Of a stretch of 17,269 nucleotides of DNA, positions 12,350 through 17,269 are shown piece by piece. The position numbers and the translations under genes were made by a program. Source of the DNA: UBA3071 sp965369635 (GTDB lineage: Bacteria; Chloroflexota; Anaerolineae; UBA3071). The notes beneath the pieces are model-generated. The model ran no database searches. It was given only the letters and a program-made list of their open reading frames with translations, and had not been told where the DNA came from. How positions within the stretch are numbered: position 1 is the stretch's first letter; each line of letters starts with the position of its first letter. The stretch is from contig CBDURC010000031.1 in assembly GCA_965369635.1 (NCBI GenBank), positions 1 to 17,269 on the forward strand. Reading direction: 5' to 3'.

Positions 12350-14256
12350 GCGGAGCCCTCTCCACTCCCTGGCTCGTGGTCTTGTCGCTCTTTCTGGCCT
12401 TGACCGGCCAAAGCTGCTGCTCTTCGCCCCTTCCCTGCTGGCAAGCGGCGAGTGAAGGCATCCCTGCGCAGGTGGGGATCGCCGCAGTGGCCGTGGCCCC
12501 CGGCGACCCTAAGGTACTCTACCTGGCTGCCTACGAGCCGGGCGGCCTCTACTGCTCCGCCGACGCCGGGCAGAGTTGGGCGGTAGCCAACACCGGCCTG
12601 GAGCAGACCACTGTCTACGGGCTGGCCGTGGCCCCGAACGACTCCAACGTGGTCTACGCTGCGGCGCTGGACGGCGGCTATCGTACCACCAACGGCGCAA
12701 AGAGCTGGCAGCGGGTGCCGGGTCTGCCGGAGGTTCCCCTCTACGGAGTGGCCGTGAGTCCCGATGGGCAGAGGGTCTGTGCCGGAGGCGAGGGATCGGG
12801 CATCTGGTGCAGCGGCGACGGCGGGGAGACGTGGGAAATCGGCAAATCAGTAAATCGTCAATCGCCGAGTCAGCAAGATACAGTGCTGTGCTTGGCGGTA
12901 GGTCAAGATGGCAGGGGGTATGCCGGCACGGCAGGACAAGGGGTGTGGGTGAGCCATGATGGCCTGGTCTGGCGACCGACGCCAGGCCAACCGGCCTCAG
13001 CCCACGTCACGGCCCTGGCGGTAGCCGGAGATGGTCGGCCCTACGTTTTGGCGGGAGGCGATCTTTTCACCAGCGATGATCAGGGCGAGACGTGGCGCTC
13101 GGCAGGGCCGCTGGACTTCCATGCCCTCTCCTTGGCCATCGAACAGGGCAGCAAGGGACGCATCTACCTGGGCAGCGGGGGCGCTGGCCTGGCGGTAAGC
13201 GAGGATGGAGGTACAACCTGGACGCGGCTCGGCACTGAGTTCCGCCACGCCGACGTGACCTGCCTGGTCGCCAGCCCTGGAGCGTCTGGCACGGCCTACC
13301 TGGGCACGCTGCGCAACGGGCTGCATCAAACAGGAGATGGCGGCAAGAGCTGGCGGCTGGTCTCTCCGCAGGTGGGGAAGCCAGTGGTCACTGCTCTGGC
13401 TCAAGACCCGCGTCACCCGCAGACACTGTACGCCGGCACGCTGGACGGGGTGTACAAGACCGCTGATGGTGGCCAGAACTGGCATCTGGTGACCGAGCCC
13501 CTGGGGAAACTCTTTGTCCAGGGGCTGGCAGTGAACCCCGAGGAGCCAGGAGTAGTCTACGCCGGGGCGCATACCGGTCTCTACCTGAGCGCAAACGAGG
13601 GCCAGAGTTGGCGCTGGGCCACGGAGGGGTTGGGACACATCACCATCTTCAACGTGACCATAGACCCCCACGACCACAGCCGGGTCTACGCCGGGAGTTG
13701 GGGCAACAACGTGCTCAGGAGCACCGATGGCGGCACGACCTGGGCGCCGATCCACCACGGCTTGGAAACGCTGTCGGCACATGGTTTCGCCGTGGATCCC
13801 TCCGATCCGCAACTGCTCTACACGGGCACGGTGGAGGCAGTGTACAGAAGTAGTGATGGCGGGGAGACGTGGCGAATGAGCAAACTGGGTGATCGGCCGA
13901 TCACTACGTTTGCTCTGGCCGTGGATCCGCTGCATAGCCAGGTCGTGTACGCGGGGACGACGGAAGGGGTGTACAGGAGCACGGATGGCGGGGAGACGTG
14001 GCAGATCAGCAAATCAGCAAATCAGCGAATGACGGTTACCACATTGGCGATGGATCCAGGGGCGGCTTTGAAACCCGCCCCTACCATCTACGCGGGGACG
14101 GAACACCACGGGGTGTATCGCAGCACGGATAGCGGTGATAACTGGGAGCAGTGGGGGTTGCCGGGAGTAAGTGTGTACGCCATTCTGCTGGATAGGGCAG
14201 GGGGCCTGATCTGGCTGGGGACGGAGGACGGCGTTTTGCAGCGGAAGTTGGATTGA
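12346..14256 (+). CDS. Secreted Asp-box (BNR/sortilin-like) beta-propeller protein
   Basis: 636 residues. The start overlaps the methyltransferase stop (ATGA). The N-terminus MSGALSTPWLVVLSLFLALT is a signal sequence, followed by GQSCC; a lipoprotein site at Cys24 is possible but not a good lipobox. About thirteen Asp-box motifs follow, for instance CSADAGQSW, CSGDGGETW, VSEDGGTTW, KTADGGQNW, RSTDGGTTW, RSTDGGETW, each after a VVYAGT-like strand. This predicts one or two large propellers as in sortilin-type or Ycf48-type proteins, probably on the cell surface. No sialidase catalytic residues are recognisable, so binding rather than hydrolysis is likely. Short repeats interrupt two blades (12838-12877 and 14003-14029) and a palindrome at 14058 codes an extra loop. 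Confidence 0.88.
   Translation: MSGALSTPWLVVLSLFLALTGQSCCSSPLPCWQAASEGIPAQVGIAAVAVAPGDPKVLYLAAYEPGGLYCSADAGQSWAVANTGLEQTTVYGLAVAPNDSNVVYAAALDGGYRTTNGAKSWQRVPGLPEVPLYGVAVSPDGQRVCAGGEGSGIWCSGDGGETWEIGKSVNRQSPSQQDTVLCLAVGQDGRGYAGTAGQGVWVSHDGLVWRPTPGQPASAHVTALAVAGDGRPYVLAGGDLFTSDDQGETWRSAGPLDFHALSLAIEQGSKGRIYLGSGGAGLAVSEDGGTTWTRLGTEFRHADVTCLVASPGASGTAYLGTLRNGLHQTGDGGKSWRLVSPQVGKPVVTALAQDPRHPQTLYAGTLDGVYKTADGGQNWHLVTEPLGKLFVQGLAVNPEEPGVVYAGAHTGLYLSANEGQSWRWATEGLGHITIFNVTIDPHDHSRVYAGSWGNNVLRSTDGGTTWAPIHHGLETLSAHGFAVDPSDPQLLYTGTVEAVYRSSDGGETWRMSKLGDRPITTFALAVDPLHSQVVYAGTTEGVYRSTDGGETWQISKSANQRMTVTTLAMDPGAALKPAPTIYAGTEHHGVYRSTDSGDNWEQWGLPGVSVYAILLDRAGGLIWLGTEDGVLQRKLD
12838..12877 (+). repeat. AAATC-type short repeats inside the propeller gene (first site)
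   Basis: CGGCAAATCAGTAAATCGTC followed by related words codes GKSVNRQSPSQQ directly after an Asp-box. The second site, 14003-14029, is CAGATCAGCAAATCAGCAAA and so on, coding QISKSANQR at the same place in another blade. Confidence 0.5.
14058..14082. repeat. REP-like palindrome inside the propeller gene
   Basis: AGGGGCGG (14058-14065), loop CTTTGAAAC, CCGCCCCT (14075-14082). The same GC arm/GAAA loop pattern is seen in intergenic copies at 5754 and 8046. Here it codes the extra loop AALKPAPT and keeps the frame. Confidence 0.6.
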
Positions 14257-14284
14257 AGACAATTGAAGACAGAGATGGAGGGAC

Positions 14285-15796
14285 TCAGGGGAACTCGAAG
14301 GAACTGGCAAATGCCAGGCGGACACCTCTGAACTGCAGGCTCTCGAAGCGGGCATGCCCCCCATGGTAGACCGGCAGGCGGGGGCTGAGCTGCACCTCGA
14401 TCACGTTGAGGCCGGGCCGCAGGACGCCGGGCGGCACGCTCAGCTCGGCCACCGTCCAGACGGAGGCGAAATCGGGTTTGCCCCGCAGAGGGATGGCCGG
14501 CGGCTCCAGGGCATGTCCATTGATGCGGATCAGATTGCCGTGCTCCTCGACCTGCATGATCTCCATGCTCAGCCGCCAGGGGCTGGGGCCGGGGTCGTCC
14601 ACGTAGAACTGGCCCGTCCAGCGGCGGCAGGGGACCTGGCGGCAGTGAAGCCGAGCCCAGTGAGGGTAGAAGGTGTCCACGTCCCCTAAGCGGACGGCGA
14701 CGTCGGGAGACAGAATCTCGATAGCCTTAACGGTGGCCGTCTCGGGAGAGGGGAGCGGGCGGTGAGGGAGCGTGGCGGCCAGTGCTTCGTAGGCCGGGCG
14801 GGGGCGGTAGTCGTCGTGCACAATGCCATAGCCCCGTTTCTCGTCGTCGGCTGGGAGCCCGGCGCTCAGGTGCCAAACGGTCAGCAACTCTAGCCACGGC
14901 CACTCCCGCCGGGCCTTCTCGAAGGCACCGATCAGGTAAGTGGCCTGCTGATCCTCGGTGACGCGCAGCCACTGCTGCTCCGGTCCGACGGGCTCAATGA
15001 TCCAGCCCGTTTCGGTGGCCCAGATGGACGTGCGGGCATCGCCTGCCTCGACCATGATCTGCCGCTGGTCGGCCAGGCGGGCAAAGTTGAGCCCCTCGTG
15101 AGCGCCGGACGGATCATCTGGCGGGTAGGCAAAGCCATAGGGATGGGCACCCAGGGCATCAAAGTGGCCCTTCGCTCCCGCAGCGTACATCTCCCGCAGG
15201 AAGCGGCGGTCATCCAGGGCCCGCTCGTCCACCTCGTTGGTGGGAGCCAGGCTAGCGCTGATCACCTTAGCTGCTGGGTCGGCTGCTTTGATCGCCACGT
15301 AGGCTGCCCGCAGCAGGGCGACGTAGGCCGCGGGATCGGGCCTCCGTCCGGCCCATTCGGCGGCCAGGTTGGGCTCGTTCCAGATGATGTAGGCTGGCAC
15401 ACGCCCTTGGTACCGCGTGGCCACCCGACCAACGAAGTCGGCATAGGCAGACAGGCCCACCGGTGGACCGTCAGGGTCGGGGGAGAGAGCCCACTCGGGC
15501 GGGTGGTCCAGGCGCAAGGCCAGATTCAGACCGTAGTATTCGCTGGCCCGCACCAGCCAATCGGAATACTCCCAGAAGACTTCATCGGGTGTCGGCTCGA
15601 TCTCCCGCCATTCCAGGAGTTGGACGACCCAGGTGAAACCAGCGTCGCGGGCCAGGCAGAGCGCCATGTCGTCGGCGCGGATGGTGTGAACGCCAGCGGA
15701 TGGACCGCTGGGAACAAAATTCCGAGGGAGCGAGGCCGCCACCGGGGCAGCCAGCACCAGCAGGAGTGATAGGGCGAGCCATCGATTTCGTTTCAT
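14285..15796 (-). CDS. Secreted glycoside hydrolase of clan GH-A (GH5/GH39-like)
   Basis: 503 residues, ATG at 15796 behind GAGGAAGGA; an upstream ATG at 15874 would lie above the promoter. MKRNRWLALSLLLVLAAPVA is a signal peptide. Residues 30-350 form a (beta/alpha)8 barrel: DAGFTWVVQLLEWREIEPTP, AYIIWNEPN (Glu141, acid/base), FDALGAHPYGFAYP, SIWATETGW (Glu262, nucleophile), TVWHLSAG. Both catalytic glutamates are present, so it is probably active on an external polysaccharide; the specificity is not readable. Residues 360-503 form a beta-rich C-terminal domain that may bind carbohydrate. It is transcribed alone, towards the propeller gene, with 28 bp between the two stops. A strong promoter with a dyad controls it. 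Confidence 0.88.
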   Translation of the reverse strand: MKRNRWLALSLLLVLAAPVAASLPRNFVPSGPSAGVHTIRADDMALCLARDAGFTWVVQLLEWREIEPTPDEVFWEYSDWLVRASEYYGLNLALRLDHPPEWALSPDPDGPPVGLSAYADFVGRVATRYQGRVPAYIIWNEPNLAAEWAGRRPDPAAYVALLRAAYVAIKAADPAAKVISASLAPTNEVDERALDDRRFLREMYAAGAKGHFDALGAHPYGFAYPPDDPSGAHEGLNFARLADQRQIMVEAGDARTSIWATETGWIIEPVGPEQQWLRVTEDQQATYLIGAFEKARREWPWLELLTVWHLSAGLPADDEKRGYGIVHDDYRPRPAYEALAATLPHRPLPSPETATVKAIEILSPDVAVRLGDVDTFYPHWARLHCRQVPCRRWTGQFYVDDPGPSPWRLSMEIMQVEEHGNLIRINGHALEPPAIPLRGKPDFASVWTVAELSVPPGVLRPGLNVIEVQLSPRLPVYHGGHARFESLQFRGVRLAFASSFEFP

Positions 15797-15814
15797 CAGT
15801 CCTTCCTCGGAAGA

Positions 15815-15843
15815 AGTATACAGCAGAAAGCCTCTGCTGTCAA
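15815..15843 (-). promoter_or_regulatory. Near-consensus sigma70 promoter of the glycoside hydrolase
   Basis: Minus strand: TTGACA (15843-15838), 17-bp spacer, TATACT (15820-15815). The transcript would start near 15808, about 12 nt upstream of the start codon. Confidence 0.85.
15820..15840 (-). promoter_or_regulatory. Perfect dyad in the promoter spacer, likely operator
   Basis: ACAGCAGA (15820-15827), AAGCC, TCTGCTGT (15833-15840). The eight-base arms fill the spacer and touch both hexamers, so a bound protein would block polymerase. No regulator gene for it is identified here. Confidence 0.65.
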
Positions 15844-15850
15844 CAGGGTT

Positions 15851-15862
15851 TGCCCTAGGGCA
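15851..15862. promoter_or_regulatory. 12-bp perfect palindrome between divergent genes
   Basis: TGCCCTAGGGCA at 15851-15862, between the hydrolase promoter and the MinD-type gene. It is a possible operator for the plus-strand unit, for which I saw no clear promoter. Confidence 0.35.
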
Positions 15863-15891
15863 TACCTCAAACATGGAGTGAAAGTGAAGTA

Positions 15892-16773
15892 ATGAAACAA
15901 CTCGTCATCCTCAGTGGCAAGGGGGGCACCGGCAAGACATCCGTCGCCGCCGCTCTGGCCCACCTGGCTTCCCAGAAGATGTCCATCGTCCTGGCCGACG
16001 CCGACGTGGACGCCGCCAACCTGGAGTTGGTGCTCTCGCCGACGCAGGTGGAGGAACACGACTTCACCGGCGGGCAACTGGCGATCATTGATCCCGATCT
16101 GTGCACTGCCTGCGGGATATGCGCCGAGGTGTGTCGCTTCGAAGCAGTCATTCCCGGCGATGAGGCCTATGGAGTGGACGACATCGCCTGCGAAGGATGC
16201 GCCTCCTGCTTCTACCAGTGCCCGGAGGAGGCCATTCGCATGGAGGAGCAGACAGCGGGGAGCTGGTTCCGCTCCGACACCCGCTTCGGGCCGCTGTTCC
16301 ACGCCCACCTCTTCGCCGGACAGGAGAACTCCGGCAAGCTGGTGACACTGGTCAAGCAGCAAGGGCGGTTGCAGGCGCTGGACAGCGATGCCGATCTGCT
16401 CATCGTGGACGGCCCGCCGGGCATCGGCTGCCCGGTCATCTCTGCCAGCGCCGGCGCAGACCTGGCCCTGCTGGTGGTGGAGCCCACCGTCTCCGGCATT
16501 CACGACCTGGAGCGTATCCTGGGCACGACCGACCATTTCGGCGTGCCGGCGATAGTGTGCATCAACAAGGCTGACCTGAACCAGGCGCGGGCGGATGAGA
16601 TCGCTGGTTTCTGTGCCGAGCGGGGGATCGAGGTAGTGGGGCGGCTGCCTTTCGACCAGGTAGTCACCGAGGCGATGGTGCATGGCCAGCCGGTGACCGC
16701 TTACAGCGATGGGCCGGTAACGGCAGCGTTGAAAGTGATGCGCAGGCGCATAAACGAGGTGATTGAGCGATGA
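15892..16773 (+). CDS. MinD-type P-loop ATPase with inserted 2x[4Fe-4S] ferredoxin domain (second copy)
   Basis: 293 residues. Walker A SGKGGTGKT (8-16), ADADVDAANLEL (35-46), DGPPGIGCPV for switch II. Ferredoxin insert: Cys71, 74, 77, 81 and Cys100, 103, 106, 110. It is a paralogue of the protein coded at 8354 but lacks that protein's charged insertion and has its own linker (TAGSWFRSDTRFGPLFHAHL). In ORP-type operons two such ATPases occur as a pair and may form a heterodimer; here they are 6.5 kb apart. The ribosome-binding site is weak (GGAGTGAAAGTGA). It overlaps the following MIP18-like gene by four bases (ATGA). A cluster- or electron-transfer ATPase in the cytoplasm is the likely role. 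Confidence 0.93.
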   Translation: MKQLVILSGKGGTGKTSVAAALAHLASQKMSIVLADADVDAANLELVLSPTQVEEHDFTGGQLAIIDPDLCTACGICAEVCRFEAVIPGDEAYGVDDIACEGCASCFYQCPEEAIRMEEQTAGSWFRSDTRFGPLFHAHLFAGQENSGKLVTLVKQQGRLQALDSDADLLIVDGPPGIGCPVISASAGADLALLVVEPTVSGIHDLERILGTTDHFGVPAIVCINKADLNQARADEIAGFCAERGIEVVGRLPFDQVVTEAMVHGQPVTAYSDGPVTAALKVMRRRINEVIER

Positions 16774-17075
16774 CGGAGCGGACGCTACGCGAGCGAGTGC
16801 TGTTCAAACTGGCTACAGTCATTGACCCGGAGACGGGGGTGGACGTGCTGCGCATGCGGCTCATCGAAGACCTGGTCGTTGATGAGGATAGCGGCGTCGT
16901 GCACTATCGCTTCCACCCCTCGTCGCCGCTGTGCCCTCTGGCCGTGCCCTTGGCCCTGGGTATCCGCCGCGCCGTGGCCGATGTGGATGGGGTAACGGCT
17001 CAGGAGATGGAGGTGGTGGGCTACGTGAGGGCCGATGAACTCAACCGCCTGTTGCAGGAGACGCGGGAGGGATAG
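16770..17075 (+). CDS. MIP18/DUF59-like Fe-S assembly protein
   Basis: 101 residues, translationally coupled to the ATPase gene by an ATGA overlap. IDPETGVDVLRMRLIEDLVV (18-37) carries the DPE motif and the following strand of the MIP18 (SufT/Paad) fold; HPSSPLCPLAVPLALGIRRA has the single cysteine (Cys59) that is conserved in the family. These proteins help deliver Fe-S clusters to target enzymes. The Mrp protein at 3624 carries a related domain at its N-terminus, whereas here the domain is separate and next to a MinD-type ATPase, as if ATPase and adaptor were split. A role in cluster transfer is a family-based inference. Confidence 0.85.
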   Translation: MTERTLRERVLFKLATVIDPETGVDVLRMRLIEDLVVDEDSGVVHYRFHPSSPLCPLAVPLALGIRRAVADVDGVTAQEMEVVGYVRADELNRLLQETREG

Positions 17076-17119
17076 AGTGCAGTAGCAAGGGGAAGTGAGG
17101 AGAGGGGAGGTGATATGAG

Positions 17120-17269
17120 ATGATGTACGTGGATGAAACGCGTTGCACTGGCTGCGGCGAGTGCGTCGAGGTGTGCCCAACGGACGCCATACGGCTGGAG
17201 AGAGGCATGGCGGTCATTGACCAAGCCGAGTGCACAGAGTGTGAGGTCTGCCTGGAAGCCTGCCCCGAG
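17120..17269 (+). CDS. 2x[4Fe-4S] ferredoxin-type protein (3' end outside window)
   Basis: 50 codons are visible. ATG at 17120 (or the next codon) is placed five bases after GGAGGTGAT; an ATG at 17115 stops at once. MMYVDETRCTGCGECVEVCP gives the first cluster set (CxxCxxCxxxCP), and CTECEVCLEACP the second. Length and any further domain are unknown because the window ends. It may be a free ferredoxin or the head of a larger Fe-S protein, and could be the redox partner of the neighbouring ATPase. Confidence 0.9.
   Translation, partial: MMYVDETRCTGCGECVEVCPTDAIRLERGMAVIDQAECTECEVCLEACPE

Noticed and set aside
1..17269. CRISPR array, tRNA, rRNA or transposase genes
   Set aside because: No regularly spaced identical repeats, no tRNA cloverleaf or rRNA sequence and no transposase motif were recognised by eye; an RNA gene search was not possible.

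Overview
The window is about 17.3 kb of GC-rich bacterial DNA. It looks like the chromosome of an anaerobic bacterium, most likely Chloroflexota (Anaerolineae-like). That assignment is an inference. It rests on the Thr/Pro-linker SH3b lipoprotein, the Asp-box propeller protein, a tiny AURKAIP1/COX24-type protein, many short palindromic intergenic repeats, and a strictly anaerobic-looking set of metal-cofactor genes. No rRNA, tRNA, CRISPR array or transposase gene was seen.

Layout. (1) 1-1848, minus strand: a small PAS-domain protein with a good promoter, followed by a secreted-type or surface-type SH3b protein that runs off the left edge. (2) 2125-3360, plus: a consensus sigma70 promoter with a dyad over its start point, then a PadR-type repressor that overlaps a DUF364 'heavy-metal chelation' protein. 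(3) 3624-9331, plus: the core metallocluster block. It holds an Mrp/Nbp35 ATPase with an N-terminal MIP18 domain, two DUF5320-type Gly/Arg-rich proteins, two NifX/NifB-C-type proteins, an IscU/NifU-type scaffold, a C_GCAxxG_C_C redox domain, a small zinc-ribbon protein and a MinD-type ATPase with an inserted 2x[4Fe-4S] ferredoxin. (4) 9401-10573: an SH3b lipoprotein and the 32-residue COX24-type protein. (5) 10605-14256: a cation-diffusion-facilitator transporter fused to a NifX-like domain, a methyltransferase and a secreted Asp-box beta-propeller, all with overlapping start/stop codons. (6) 14285-15796, minus: a secreted clan GH-A type glycoside hydrolase with a strong promoter carrying a perfect dyad in its spacer. 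(7) 15892-17269, plus: a second MinD/ferredoxin ATPase, a MIP18-like protein and a ferredoxin cut by the right edge.

How the genes fit together. The combination of MinD/ferredoxin ATPases, an Mrp ATPase and NifX-like proteins without nitrogenase genes resembles the operons around the orange protein (ORP) of sulfate reducers. It suggests assembly or handling of an Fe-S or mixed-metal cofactor, with metal transport and heavy-metal-binding accessory proteins nearby. The target enzyme is not visible here.

Main discovery. The IscU-like gene and the C_GCAxxG redox gene are in the same reading frame, separated only by one TGA at 7609-7611. That TGA falls exactly where the family has its first conserved cysteine (GY-H-TGA-AEA, where relatives have GYNCAEA), and a plausible bacterial SECIS hairpin begins 13 nt after it. 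It is therefore probably a selenocysteine codon. Read through, it would make a 308-residue scaffold-redox fusion. Other notable signals are a coiled-coil tail shared by three successive proteins, in-frame palindromic repeat insertions in two genes, and a duplicated ribosome-binding/start segment that creates a six-codon leader ORF.
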